From Calothrix sp. CSU_2_0 (GTDB taxonomy: Bacteria > Cyanobacteriota > Cyanobacteriia > Cyanobacteriales > Nostocaceae): 34,095 bases of DNA. The stretch is taken from assembly GCA_012034595.1 (NCBI GenBank), contig JAAUPE010000075.1, positions 1 through 34,095 on the forward strand, given 5' to 3'. The notes under the pieces are model-generated. The model saw nothing but the letters and a program-made list of their open reading frames with translations. It was not told the DNA's origin and did no database searches. Shown piece by piece: positions 1 to 9,061 of the stretch (position 1 is its first letter; every line of letters begins with the position of its first letter). A program made the position numbers and the translations under genes.

Positions 1-32
1 GGCGAAGCTTGCGCGACGTAAGTCGTTCGCAA
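1..32. repeat. small dispersed repeat, copy 1
   Basis: The first 32 bases carry the string GCGCGACGTAAGTCGTTC, which recurs at about 15829-15845 after a closely similar GCGAAGC lead-in. GACGTAAGTC is a near-palindrome, so the copy can fold. It belongs to the hairpin-rich repeat set seen at several places in the window. The repeat runs off the left edge, so its true length is unknown. Confidence 0.6.
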
Positions 33-415
33 ATCATTTACTGAGAGCGAATGTCGATTCGGAACCATAAATCTGTAAAACCAAAAAACCAGATATATGG
101 TTTAGTTCAATGAATTATCTATTACTACCTATAAATATTATTGGGATGCATACTTTTCAAGTAAGCAATTGCAGCTTCGCTAAAAGAATGATCTTGTAAG
201 ATGTGTGCGAATTTCTAACTCTACTGAATCCCTCAACCACACTCCAATCACAAAGGAAGAGAGATAAGTTAATCCTGATACAGCGAATTGGACACTTCGG
301 TATTTAGGCAAGTTAAAGTAATAAAGAGTGATTCCTTTTTTACCGAAAATACCCCCCGTAAAGTAAGTGACTCGGCAGCGTCTTGGATGTAAAACTATGC
401 TTAATCAATAACCCG
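33..415. other. intergenic stretch before hsdR
   Basis: No convincing gene or RNA was seen in this stretch. It is AT-rich and presumably holds the hsdR promoter, but no clear -35/-10 pair stands out. A TTG at 383 is in frame with hsdR and could be an upstream start, though the ATG at 416 looks better. Confidence 0.4.
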
Positions 416-2833
416 ATGGAACCATTTGATAAGAAAGAACTTAGCGAACGCGACATTTGTACCAAATACATCACACCTGCCATCGTAAATAAAGCCGGTT
501 GGGATTTACACACTCAAATCCGTGAAGAAGTTTATTTTACCAAGGGTCGCGTGTACGTGAAGGGGAAAATGGTCAGTCGGGGTAAAGCTAAGTTTGCCGA
601 CTACATCCTTTATTACAAACCCAATATTCCCATCGCAGTAATTGAAGCTAAGGACAATAATCATCCCGTGGGTGGGGGAATGCAGCAAGCATTAGATTAT
701 GCTGAAATCCTCGATTTGCAATTTGTTTACTCGTCAAATGGGGATGCGTTTATTGAGTGCGATCGCACTATCTCTCAAGGTATGATAGAACGGGAAATTC
801 CCCTTGATGCTTTCCCATCTCCAAAGGAATTATGGCAACGCTACTGCGCTTGGAAAGGTATCGATAGTGGGATTGAAGCCATTGTTACTCAAGATTATTA
901 CGACGATGGAACTGGTAAAAAACCCCGCTACTATCAAGAAATTGCCATCAACCGGACAATCGAAGCCATAGCGTTAGCGTCTCATACAGAACCTAACGCT
1001 ATCGGAGAAGAGAAGCGCTGCGGCGTTTCGCCGAACGCTAAAGGACAAAACCGCGTACTCTTGGTAATGGCAACGGGTACAGGGAAAACCTACACCGCAT
1101 TTCAGATTATTTGGCGGTTGTGGAAATCCAAAACCAAAAAGCGGATATTATTTCTAGCTGACCGCAATATTTTAGTCGATCAAGCTAAAACCAATGACTT
1201 TAAACCCTTTGGTTCGGCTATGACTAAAATTAAAAAACGTCAGGTAGATAAATCCTATGAAATTTATTTGAGTCTTTATCAAGCGGTGACGGGTACGGAA
1301 GAAGAGAGCAATATCTACAAGCAGTTCTCACGGGATTTCTTTGATTTAATCGTGGTGGACGAATGTCACCGGGGAAGTGCGGCAAATGATTCGGCATGGC
1401 GCGAGATTCTGGACTATTTTTCATCAGCTACTCAAATCGGTTTAACCGCCACACCCAGAGAAACCGAAGAAGTTAGCAATATAGATTACTTTGGCGAACC
1501 CATTTATACTTATTCCCTCAAACAAGGTATCGAAGATGGTTTCCTCGCACCGTATAAAGTAATCCGGGTTGATATTGATAAAGATTTGGAGGGATGGCAA
1601 CCCGCACCAGGACAACTTGATAGATATAATCAACTGATAGAAGATCGGGTTTACGACCAAAGGGATATCAATAGAAACCTGGTAATCGAAGAACGGGATA
1701 TATTAGTTGCCCAACGTATAAGTGAGTTTCTCAAAGCTAGCGATCGCTATTCTAAAACAATCGTGTTTTGTGAAGATATTGACCATGCCGAGAGAATGCG
1801 CCGTGCTTTGGTTAATGAAAATTCCGATTTAGTGGCGCAAAATCGCAAGTATGTGATGCGAATTACTGGGGATAGTCCAGAAGGGAAAGCCGAATTAGAT
1901 AATTTTATCCTCCCCGAAAGTCAATACCCTGTCATTGTCACCACTTCCAAATTAATGACAACTGGGGTAGATGCTCAAACCTGTAAATTAATTGTCCTTG
2001 ACCGTAATATTGGATCGATGACCGAATTTAAGCAAATAATCGGTCGGGGAACGCGGATTAATGAAGATTTTGGGAAAAATTATTTTACGATCATCGATTT
2101 CAAGCAAGCCACCAGGCTGTTTGCCGACCCCGATTTTGATGGCGACCCGGTACAAATATTTGAACCACCTGCGGGTGAACCTCCCATACCGCCAGATGAT
2201 GGGGATGATAGCACACCAGATGACGCAGAAGTTATTATCGACCCACTACCACCACCGCGAGGGGGAAGACGCACCAAGTATGTAGTAAATGGTGTGGATG
2301 TATCAATTAGTGGGGAACGGGTGCAGTATTTTGGTAAAGATGGCAAGCTAATTACCGAATCAATCAAGGACTACACCCGCAAAACCGTATATCAAGAATT
2401 TGCCACCCTCGATGATTTTCTCAAACGCTGGAGTGCGGCAGAAAGGAAAGATGCCATTATTCAAGAATTGCTAGACCAAGGGGTTTTATTGGAAGCACTA
2501 GCAGCAGAAGTCGGGCAAGATTTTGACCCCTTCGATTTAATCTGTCACGTTGCCTTTGACCAACCAGCATTAAGCCGTCGGGAACGTGCCCAACAAGTTA
2601 AAAACCGCAATTATTTGAGTAAATATGGCGAAAAAGCTCGTGCAGTTATTGATGCGCTTTTGGATAAATATGCCGATGAGGGTATCGAGAATATTGAAGA
2701 TATTAACGTTTTGAAGGTTAAGCCAATTAGCGAATTGGGTACGCCGATGGAAGTTATTAAATTATTTGGTAGCAAACAAAAATACCAAGAAACCCTGCAA
2801 GAGCTAAAAGCGCAACTATATATGGCATCGTAG
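416..2833 (+). CDS. hsdR: type I restriction enzyme R subunit (HsdR)
   Basis: Motor and nuclease subunit of a type I restriction-modification enzyme; it translocates DNA with ATP and cuts at a distance, but only in complex with HsdM and HsdS. The N-terminal PD-(D/E)xK nuclease is visible as D62 (ADYIL) and E77-A-K79. The SF2 helicase core has Walker A ATGTGKT (K224), motif II DECH (D315), motif III TATP (about 343) and motif VI GRGTR (about 543-547). The C-terminal part resembles the EcoEI-type R C-terminal domain. The start at ATG 416 (805 aa) is preferred over an in-frame TTG at 383, because family-like sequence begins there; no strong ribosome site is visible at either. Residues 187-208 are a 22-codon repeat-derived insertion just before Walker A. 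The order R-M-S with the two following genes is normal, but both partners are broken, so restriction is presumably lost even though this gene looks intact. Confidence 0.93.
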   Translation: MEPFDKKELSERDICTKYITPAIVNKAGWDLHTQIREEVYFTKGRVYVKGKMVSRGKAKFADYILYYKPNIPIAVIEAKDNNHPVGGGMQQALDYAEILDLQFVYSSNGDAFIECDRTISQGMIEREIPLDAFPSPKELWQRYCAWKGIDSGIEAIVTQDYYDDGTGKKPRYYQEIAINRTIEAIALASHTEPNAIGEEKRCGVSPNAKGQNRVLLVMATGTGKTYTAFQIIWRLWKSKTKKRILFLADRNILVDQAKTNDFKPFGSAMTKIKKRQVDKSYEIYLSLYQAVTGTEEESNIYKQFSRDFFDLIVVDECHRGSAANDSAWREILDYFSSATQIGLTATPRETEEVSNIDYFGEPIYTYSLKQGIEDGFLAPYKVIRVDIDKDLEGWQPAPGQLDRYNQLIEDRVYDQRDINRNLVIEERDILVAQRISEFLKASDRYSKTIVFCEDIDHAERMRRALVNENSDLVAQNRKYVMRITGDSPEGKAELDNFILPESQYPVIVTTSKLMTTGVDAQTCKLIVLDRNIGSMTEFKQIIGRGTRINEDFGKNYFTIIDFKQATRLFADPDFDGDPVQIFEPPAGEPPIPPDDGDDSTPDDAEVIIDPLPPPRGGRRTKYVVNGVDVSISGERVQYFGKDGKLITESIKDYTRKTVYQEFATLDDFLKRWSAAERKDAIIQELLDQGVLLEALAAEVGQDFDPFDLICHVAFDQPALSRRERAQQVKNRNYLSKYGEKARAVIDALLDKYADEGIENIEDINVLKVKPISELGTPMEVIKLFGSKQKYQETLQELKAQLYMAS
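968..1039. repeat. in-frame dispersed-repeat insertion inside hsdR
   Basis: About 66 bp (22 codons) separate ATAGCG from GCTAAAGG. Removing it would join a smooth EAIAKGQNR run leading into the helicase. The block carries perfect 10-bp inverted arms, ATAGCGTTAG at 968-977 and CTAACGCTAT at 993-1002, and a second small hairpin CGGCG-TTT-CGCCG at 1021-1033. Its length is a multiple of three, so the reading frame survives. It resembles the small mobile repeats of heterocystous cyanobacteria. Confidence 0.7.
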
Positions 2834-2842
2834 AGGGTGAGT

Positions 2843-2871
2843 CAGTTAGCCAGTTAGCCAGTTAGCCAGTT
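2843..2871. repeat. 8-bp tandem repeat
   Basis: The unit CAGTTAGC occurs about 3.6 times in a row directly after the hsdR stop, and diverged versions (TAGCCAAGTTAGCCAGG) follow at about 2900. Heptamer and octamer tandem repeats of this kind are common between genes in filamentous cyanobacteria. Confidence 0.75.
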
Positions 2872-2962
2872 GATTTTTAAGGCATCCAGCAGCTATCCAG
2901 TAGCCAAGTTAGCCAGGGATTGAAAATCCCTGTCTAATAGCTAAAGTCCTCTGGAAGAGGAC

Positions 2963-3172
2963 TAGAGAAATGGGTTTATTTTGGGGTTTGATGCTATTTT
3001 AGCAATCGTCTTTAGACGATTTGAGCTATGAGACGGGGGTTTTAACCCTCGGATTCTTTGGGGCTAGGAAAATGGGTTGATTTTGGAGTTTAGTGTTTAA
3101 ATTTTAGCGATCGCATTCACAGAATTTGGGCTATAAGACGGGGATTTTAACCCTCGGATTCTTTGGGCTGGG
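2963..3172. repeat. two tandem imperfect ~105-bp repeats between hsdR and hsdM
   Basis: The first copy (about 2963-3065) and the second (about 3066-3172) share an AATGGGTT..ATTTTGG start, a GGGCTATAAGACGGGG or GAGCTATGAGACGGGG middle and an identical TTTTAACCCTCGGATTCTTT end. Each holds a short GGGTTTTAACCC-like palindrome; the first also has a TCGTC-TTTA-GACGA hairpin. The 2834-3263 gap has no gene apart from these repeats. Confidence 0.7.
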
Positions 3173-3263
3173 AGAATATTTTTGGCTGTACTATATCTTT
3201 GCGACCCAAAGGTGGTTAAAATGTTGTGTTTGCTTGTAGTCCAAATGCAAAAGTAAGGGAAAA

Positions 3264-4075
3264 ATGTCAATTAGCACCACAGTTAAAGCCATTCAGGACA
3301 TCATGCGGAAAGACGCAGGGGTAGACGGTGATGCCCAACGCATCAGCCAGATGGTCTGGATGATTTTCCTGAAGATTTTTGACGACCGTGAGGCGGAATG
3401 GGAAATCATGGAGGATGATTATAAATCTCCGATTCCCGAAGCATTGCGGTGGCGCAATTGGGCTGCTTTCCAGCTTCAATTCGTAGCAAAGAAACTGCCG
3501 ACCTTTTCTTGATACTAATTACACACTTGATAGAGGATAGCATCGACTCATTAAAAAAACAGGGGAGAGGTGGAATTGTATTACCAGATGGGACGCTATT
3601 TGGGGAAAATCAAAAAAAATCTCGCCTCAAGGAAAAGCTGCTGGAAGAATGCAACTTACATACCATAGTGCGATTGCCCAATGGGGTGTTTAAACCTTAT
3701 ACGGGTATTAAAACAAACTTGCTATTCTTTACGAAGGGAGAACCTACCAAGGAGATTTGGTACTACGAACATCCCTATCCACCAGGTTATAAGTCATACA
3801 ACAAAACCAAACCAATTCGCATTGAAGAATTTGAAGTAGAAAAGGCTTGGTGGTATAACCGGGAGGAAAATGAATTCGCTTGGAAGGTGTCGGTAGAAGA
3901 TATTAAAAATAATGGTTATAACCTTGATATCAAAAATCCCCACAAGATTGATGTTGAGCATGGGGATTTAGAAGAAATGTTAGGAGAATATCAGCAACTT
4001 TTGGATGAATTAGGGGAAACACGTTTGACTCTCAAACAGGAATTAATGGCTGCACTTGGGGGTGAAGGTGTATGA
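3264..4075 (+). pseudogene. hsdM: type I methyltransferase subunit (HsdM), internally deleted
   Basis: HsdM would methylate the target adenine and hold the type I complex together. The first ~69 codons (3264 to about 3470) match the HsdM N-terminal helical region (SQMVWMIFLKIFDDRE). The reading frame then changes, and from about 3471 the other frame continues with the family's later part (SKETADLFLILITHLI, IVLPDGTLFG, CNLHTIVRLPNGVFKPYTG, KTNLLFFTKG). Around 200 residues normally between them are gone, including the SAM-binding glycine motif and the catalytic NPPF motif. The gene therefore combines a deletion with a frame change and cannot make an active methyltransferase. Its stop overlaps the hsdS start as ATGA at 4072-4075, so the original operon coupling is preserved. 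The junction lies within about GGGCTGCTTTCCAGC. Confidence 0.9.
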
Positions 4076-5172
4076 AGTTGGAGACGTTTTTTAATAATTT
4101 TGATTTGTTGGCAGATGCACCGAATGGGGTGCAGAAGTTGCGGGAATTAATATTGCAATTGGCGGTAATGGGGAAGCTTGTACCGCAAGATAAAAATGAT
4201 GAACCCGCGTCGGTTTTGTTGGAGAAGGTTAAGGCAGAGAAAGAGAAATTAGTTAAAGAAAAGAAACTGAAGAAATCTACTCCATTAAAGCCAATTGAAA
4301 AAGATGAAGAGCCACATATGGTTCCTAAAACCTGGGAATGGAAGAAAACAGAAGAGTTATGTTTTGTTACAAAATTAGCTGGCTTTGAGTATACAAAATA
4401 TTTAGTCCTTAGCGAACATGGTGAAGTTCCCGTAATTCGGGCACAAAATGTAAAGTTGAATAATATTGACGATACTAATCTACGCTTTATTGACTTAAAA
4501 ACATCTCTATTACTAGAACGTAGTGCTTTAACAAAAACCGCTATATTAATGACATTCATTGGCGCTGGAATTGGAGATGTAGCGATTTTTAGAGCAAAGG
4601 AAAGATGGCATTTAGCTCCGAATGTAGCAAAATTGGAACCATTTAATAACTATGGTGAAAAATTAGATATAAAATATCTTCTAATTTTTTTGATGTCAGC
4701 AACTGGGAGGTTTGAGATTTTCAAGCATAGGAAATCTACTGCTCAACCTAGTTTATCAATGGAAACTATCAGAGATATTAATATTGCAATTCCCCCACTA
4801 GCCGAACAAAAACGCATTGTTGCCAAAGTAGATGAATTGATGGTGATGTGCGATCGCATCTCGTCACGGCAGCAACAAAAACGTGAAACCCGCATACTAA
4901 TCAACAACGCTGCCATAGGACAGCTACTCACTGCCCGCGAACCAGAAGTATTCAACAAAAGCTGGCAGCACATTTGCAACAACTTCGACCTGCTTTATAG
5001 TACCCCCGATAATATTGGTAAGCTACGCCAAGCAATTCTTCAACTCGCTGTGCAGGGTAAGCTTGTACCGCAAGATGAAAATGATGAACCTGCTTCGGTG
5101 TTGCTGGAGAAGATTCGGGTTGAGAAAGAGCAATTGGTTAAGGAAGGAAAGATTAAGAAACGCTTTCACTGA
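4072..5172 (+). pseudogene. hsdS: type I specificity subunit (HsdS), 5' portion
   Basis: HsdS gives type I enzymes their sequence specificity through two target-recognition domains separated by conserved helices. This part has the N-terminal conserved segment (LRELILQLAVMGKLVPQD), the whole first recognition domain (roughly residues 85-240), the closing motif PPLAEQKRIVAKVDELM, and the second copy of the conserved segment (LRQAILQLAVQGKLVPQD). The internal repeat of these two segments is the normal HsdS architecture. The frame leaves HsdS at about 5160, right after KEGKIKK, where transposase sequence begins, and stops at 5172. The second recognition domain is largely missing. A half-length HsdS of this kind could in principle dimerise, but no active HsdM is encoded here. 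Confidence 0.9.
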
Positions 5173-5884
5173 AAATGAGTTGAATGCACTAATTGATGAG
5201 TATTTAAGTAAATTAGGCTCGGTAGGTCGTACCCGCATCTACGAAGCTGCTGCAATTGCTTTTTATCATCAGCAATCGACTACTCCTGTTATCCAAACTC
5301 TACTGTGTGATGACGCTCCACAGTTTAAGTTAATAACGTCGGATTTAGCTTTGTGTTGGGTGCATGAGGGACGGCATTATAAAAAGTTAAGTCCATTTGT
5401 TGCCTGCCACCAAAAGATTCTAGATGACTTTTAAAAAAAATTCTGGATATACTACCGAAAATTATTAGCTTACCGAGAATCTCCCAGTCACGATAAATCT
5501 TCAGAACTTAGGTTGGAATTTTGGGCACTTTTTAGTGAAGAAACTGGTTATGAGCAGTTAGATGAGCGAAAGCGATTAACTTTTGCGAAAGCTGAAGAGT
5601 TGCTTCTTGTTTTGGAGCATCCAGAATTACCCTTGCATAACAATCCTGCGGAGTTGGCTGCTAGGACTATGGTTCAGCGACGAAGGATTAGCTATGCTAC
5701 CCAAACCGAACAGGGTACAAAGGCATGGGATATTTTTATGTCCCTTGTTGCAACTACTCGTAAATTGAGTATCAGCTTTTTTGAATATATTCGCGATCGC
5801 ATTTCTTTGATAGGGAATATCCCATCTTTAGGAAGTATTATTCGGGAGAAATCTTCGCTTAATCCGTTTGGTTGGTCGTGGTAG
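5160..5884 (+). mobile_element. remnant DDE transposase (IS66-like) inside hsdS
   Basis: Starting abruptly after the HsdS helix, the sequence encodes the C-terminal two-thirds of a transposase in two frames. The first piece runs to a stop at 5434 (LLCDDAPQF, LALCWVHEGRHYKKL). The second runs from about 5440 to 5884 (LERPELPL-like LEHPELPLHNNPAELAAR, YATQTEQGTKAWDIF, SISFFEYIRDRIS). The frame change lies at a run of eight A's (5434-5441), where one base removed or added would rejoin them. No N-terminal part and no clear terminal inverted repeats are visible, so the element is dead. The HNNPAE signature and conserved aspartates suggest an IS66-like family, but the family call is tentative. Confidence 0.7.
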
Positions 5885-6344
5885 CCAGAATAACTCCTTA
5901 CCCCGAAATATTGATGGGATACATTTCCTTCATAAGGCGGTTAATAATGAATGCTCACGAAATTTTTTGAGAGCAAGAGCTTCTGGAACATCTAGCAATA
6001 TGCCAAAAATAAACCAAGCAACTGTAAATAGCTTACCAATTCCCTTACCTCCATTAGCTGAACAGCGTCGCATTATTACCAAGCTAAACCAACTAATGTC
6101 CCTATGCGACGAACTAGAAACTAAACTTACCCAATCAGTAACCGACAGCGAAAAATTAATGGAAGCAGCAGTGCGTCAAATATTAGCCGCAAACAGCACC
6201 AAAACAGATAAACATGAATCCACCCTTCTAGAAACTATCCCCGCAGAAACTACCAAACTAGAAACCAAAACTGCCAAACGACATAATAAAAAAACGCAAG
6301 GGCAAGATGAGGAAGCAGTGCAGCTAAATCTACCACTGTTTTAA
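5885..6344 (+). pseudogene. hsdS: type I specificity subunit (HsdS), 3' portion
   Basis: This is the end of the hsdS gene resumed behind the transposase remnant. It holds the tail of the second recognition domain (RASGTSSNMPKINQATVNS), the PPLAEQRRIITKLNQLM motif that closes such domains, the distal helix (LMSLCDELETKL) and a charged tail ending at 6344. Most of the second recognition domain is absent, so insertion of the element was accompanied or followed by deletion of both hsdS and transposase sequence. No credible start codon and ribosome site precede it. Confidence 0.85.
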
Positions 6345-6536
6345 GATACAAGGTTGCATTGCAACACCTAAACAAACTTTTATATGATAAAAACAACAGG
6401 TTTTCGTAATCTATCTACCTACCATTACGGATAACAACACTAATTTGACCATTTCAAGTTTGTAATAAAAATAATACAGTATATTTGGCATCTAAACGAG
6501 TAAGTAAATATTATTGAAAGTTTCTAATATTTTTAT

Positions 6537-8552
6537 ATGAATTTTATGGATTATACTTTATCTAATGCTCCAGAATATGTAATTACAAATATAAGAACAG
6601 TCATTCGTTTATGGACACAACGATTTAATTTGATTAATAAATTTGAGATTGGGACTTACAGCCGCCATCTATTACTAATAATTTCAGATTTATATGAAGA
6701 AATTAAAAATAATAAAAAGTTTTTTAATAGTAATCAATATGGTAAAAAGTTTTTTGAGATTCAGATATCTAGCTATTGTGGCTCAAAAAATAAAACTATC
6801 AAGTTAGACAACTTAAAACAAAAATGGACAACAGAAGTAAATCAAGAGCTATCTTTTATTAAAGAAGCTTTATCTCACGATAATAAGGTGGGTGGGAAGT
6901 TTGGTTTAGAAGACATACCGTTACTTCTTCAATGTGTAGAAGAAAAAATTACATCAACAGATAGTCTAGAAACTGCTATACAACTTCTAGCAGACACAAT
7001 ATTTGAAGAACAACCAACAATTGAATTACTTGAATTTTTAGTTGATACAATAATTTTACTTTTTAACAGACAAGGCTTATTAGCTATAGAGCGCTTGCTT
7101 GAATATCAATTTGAAATGGTTGAAGATATTTATAATAATGGTGAAGGCAAGCTTTATCCAAAAATTTGGGGTGCATCTAGACAAAATGGCAAGTCAATTG
7201 AAGAATATACAAAAGAACTTGATTTATATTATGAAAATTTAACTGTTAGGGATAGACTTCTTTTTTTGAAAGAGATTTATTGTCGAGAACATGAAAAATT
7301 TCAAATTATATTTAATACAACAGGGTTGAAGTTGGTCAGTAGTTTTTATATTGGAGATGTTCATTTTTATAATCCAGTTAAAGATGGAAAATATATTAAA
7401 GAGGCTGAATTTTCAAATTTTGAAGATTCAGAATGTTGTATCGCAGTCAAAGTACAAGGTGCGGATAGTAGCTCGATGAAGATTCAAGCTAAACACATGG
7501 CTGAAAGGGCACTAGCTGGTTTATCGATAAGAGGTAAACAAGAACAAGCAATTACTCTGTCAACAAACTTTTTAATGTGCGATGATGAAGGGAAAATGCA
7601 GGGATTTGCGTTTTCTGCACCAAAACCTAATTCACCTTTGAACCCAAATAATAGCTCTGATTCTCAAAATTACTACTCAAGGTTAGGTAAATGGATATCT
7701 GCTGGTAATAAATGTAATCCAAGTGTATCAAAATGGCTTTCATCTATTGAGTTACGAAGAAAAGCAACTGAATCTTCAGACAGTTCTAAAGAGCTATTAG
7801 ATTCTTGGTTTTCTGTTGAAAAATTTTCTGAAGAATCTAAAAATATTTCGATAAGGGTTCCCGAACCTTCAGATGATGTCAAAAAAATTCCTCATATTAA
7901 AGAAACTTTAAATTCATGGATTGGAGATGAAAATCTTAAAAGCATACAGTTAATACTTGTGTTTTGTGAGTTAAGATTTCAAATAATAAATGAACTGAAT
8001 AACAGTGCTTTAAAATTTTGTGATTCAATGAAAGGATATCGTCCTGATGAAGTCAAAATATCAGAATATATCCCGCAAGATTTATTTGAGCAAATCTATT
8101 CAGATGAAGATAGTAAGCTGAATATACAAAAATTTTTAGAAAAGTTAGGTGAAATTAAACAGAGGCTAGAAGATGCTAGAATAGAAATTCCATTTTATAT
8201 TAAAAAAGCATATGATATCTTCTATTCCAATAATTGTTGCGAAAAATATTTGTTTGAAAAGATTTATGAATTAAAGGATGATATTTATAATGTTTATAGA
8301 ATACGCAATATGCTTGTGCATTCAAGTGGAACCCAAAGCAAACTTTTAGATTATTACTCACAGCGCATTAGAGAGTATAGTTTTTCTTTTTTACAACTTT
8401 TGGGTAATAAATTATTTGAAACATCTGAAGATAGCGAAATTAAATCATTAGAGTCTTATTTGAGAGAGATAATTCTTGATTCAAATATAGCTTTAGAGGC
8501 AGTAAAAGAAAATCAAATGAATAAATTTATAAAAATGTTTTTTGAAGGTTAA
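6537..8552 (+). CDS. large HEPN-like protein, possible defence effector
   Basis: No family is recognised with certainty for this 671-aa protein. Near the C-terminus it has YRIRNMLVHSSG, with R590-N-x-x-x-H595, the RxxxxH active-site pattern of HEPN ribonucleases. This lies in a predicted helical stretch (about 520-640), as in ApeA-like and other large HEPN proteins. The long N-terminal part (1-500) has no motif I can name; it is rich in Lys, Asn, Ile, Glu and Tyr and looks soluble, with no membrane segment. The gene is clearly more AT-rich than hsdRMS and starts 192 bp behind hsdS, in the same direction. ATG 6537 is the first start; ATG 6546 is an alternative, and the ribosome site is weak. 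Position and motif suggest an RNA-cleaving abortive-infection protein acquired with the restriction locus, but that is inference. It could also be a nucleotide-binding HEPN protein without nuclease activity. Confidence 0.6.
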   Translation: MNFMDYTLSNAPEYVITNIRTVIRLWTQRFNLINKFEIGTYSRHLLLIISDLYEEIKNNKKFFNSNQYGKKFFEIQISSYCGSKNKTIKLDNLKQKWTTEVNQELSFIKEALSHDNKVGGKFGLEDIPLLLQCVEEKITSTDSLETAIQLLADTIFEEQPTIELLEFLVDTIILLFNRQGLLAIERLLEYQFEMVEDIYNNGEGKLYPKIWGASRQNGKSIEEYTKELDLYYENLTVRDRLLFLKEIYCREHEKFQIIFNTTGLKLVSSFYIGDVHFYNPVKDGKYIKEAEFSNFEDSECCIAVKVQGADSSSMKIQAKHMAERALAGLSIRGKQEQAITLSTNFLMCDDEGKMQGFAFSAPKPNSPLNPNNSSDSQNYYSRLGKWISAGNKCNPSVSKWLSSIELRRKATESSDSSKELLDSWFSVEKFSEESKNISIRVPEPSDDVKKIPHIKETLNSWIGDENLKSIQLILVFCELRFQIINELNNSALKFCDSMKGYRPDEVKISEYIPQDLFEQIYSDEDSKLNIQKFLEKLGEIKQRLEDARIEIPFYIKKAYDIFYSNNCCEKYLFEKIYELKDDIYNVYRIRNMLVHSSGTQSKLLDYYSQRIREYSFSFLQLLGNKLFETSEDSEIKSLESYLREIILDSNIALEAVKENQMNKFIKMFFEG

Positions 8553-8741
8553 TTCTAATAATAACTTAATCAATAGTGATAGAGCTATGTCTAACTCTAT
8601 GCGGAGACATCTTCTTAGAAATTCCAGCTTTTTTGCATAACCCATCAACCAACCGCCGAATTGCGCTTCCCCTTCACTTTTACTAAACCTAAGACCTATA
8701 GCAAATTGCGTTCAGTGTGAAGACTGAACGCAATTTAGTTA
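8553..8741. other. intergenic, AT-rich
   Basis: Convergent gap between the HEPN-like gene and the 55-aa minus-strand gene. Apart from the hairpin at 8703-8736, only unassigned sequence is visible; no gene was found on either strand. Confidence 0.4.
8703..8736 (-). terminator. strong hairpin terminator of the 55-aa gene
   Basis: A perfect 14-bp stem, AAATTGCGTTCAGT at 8703-8716 and ACTGAACGCAATTT at 8723-8736, with a 6-nt loop. It lies five bases past the minus-strand stop codon at 8742. With A/T flanks on both sides it may also end transcription from the plus-strand gene on its left. Confidence 0.8.
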
Positions 8742-8909
8742 TTAGTCCTCCTTACGAACACCCTTAAAAGGTTCACCATTCTGCTTTACGTCCATAAACT
8801 CTCCGGTTTCAGCATTACGCTTTACCCATTGTTCGGTCACAGGGTTGTAAGTTTGGCTACGTTTGTCCACAGCACCACGGCGATAACCGTTACCTGTATT
8901 CTTTGCCAT
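8742..8909 (-). CDS. small conserved basic protein, 55 aa
   Basis: An uninterrupted 55-codon frame starts at ATG 8909 behind a good ribosome site (AAGGAG, 11 nt upstream) and ends just before a perfect hairpin terminator. The protein starts MAKNTGNGYRRGAV and contains NPVTEQWVKRN, TGEFMDVK and GEPFKGVRKED. This looks like a compact two-repeat fold with a Gly/Arg-rich start, resembling small conserved hypothetical proteins in many bacteria. No function is known to me. It is transcribed divergently from the XRE/ImmA gene, with 152 bp between the starts, so the two may share a regulatory region. Confidence 0.8.
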   Translation of the reverse strand: MAKNTGNGYRRGAVDKRSQTYNPVTEQWVKRNAETGEFMDVKQNGEPFKGVRKED

Positions 8910-8942
8910 ATCTTTATCGTCTCCTTAAGACTAATGTAAAAC

Positions 8943-8999
8943 TACTTTGACATTTTCTATTATAATTAAGAAAAATACTGTCAACAACTTTGACTTTTT
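8943..8999. promoter_or_regulatory. divergent control region with TTGACA/TGTCAA dyad
   Basis: TTGACA at 8947-8952 and TGTCAA at 8979-8984 form an inverted pair, and a further ACTTTGACTTTTTT at 8987-8999 nearly repeats the ACTTTGACATTTT at 8943-8955. TATAAT occurs at 8961-8966 (and ATTATA, its minus-strand equivalent, at 8959-8964). The minus-strand TTGACA and TATAAT are only 14 nt apart, so promoter calls are tentative. The arrangement suits an operator for the XRE regulator encoded just downstream. Confidence 0.45.
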
Positions 9000-9012
9000 T
9001 TTGAACACCTTT

Positions 9013-9046
9013 AGCGATGCTCCGTTAGGAGCCGCTACGCTAACGC
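9013..9046. repeat. small dispersed repeat before XRE/ImmA gene
   Basis: A short hairpin-rich block, with GCTCC-GTTA-GGAGC at 9019-9032 followed by GCTACGCTAACGC. The GCTACGCTAACGC string recurs at about 28303-28315, and a variant GCTACGCGAACGC at about 30271. It ends only about 15 bp before the start codon, so it forms most of the leader of the downstream gene. Confidence 0.65.
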
Positions 9047-9061
9047 AGGAAAGAATCAGCC

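Noticed and set aside
2080-2367. Minus-strand open frame of about 95 codons opposite hsdR
   Set aside because: Lies wholly inside a conserved coding region, low-complexity Ser/Gly/Pro composition, no ribosome site; a shadow of hsdR.
4032-4559. Minus-strand 175-codon frame opposite hsdS
   Set aside because: Overlaps the conserved HsdS coding sequence over its whole length and shows no domain; a shadow frame.
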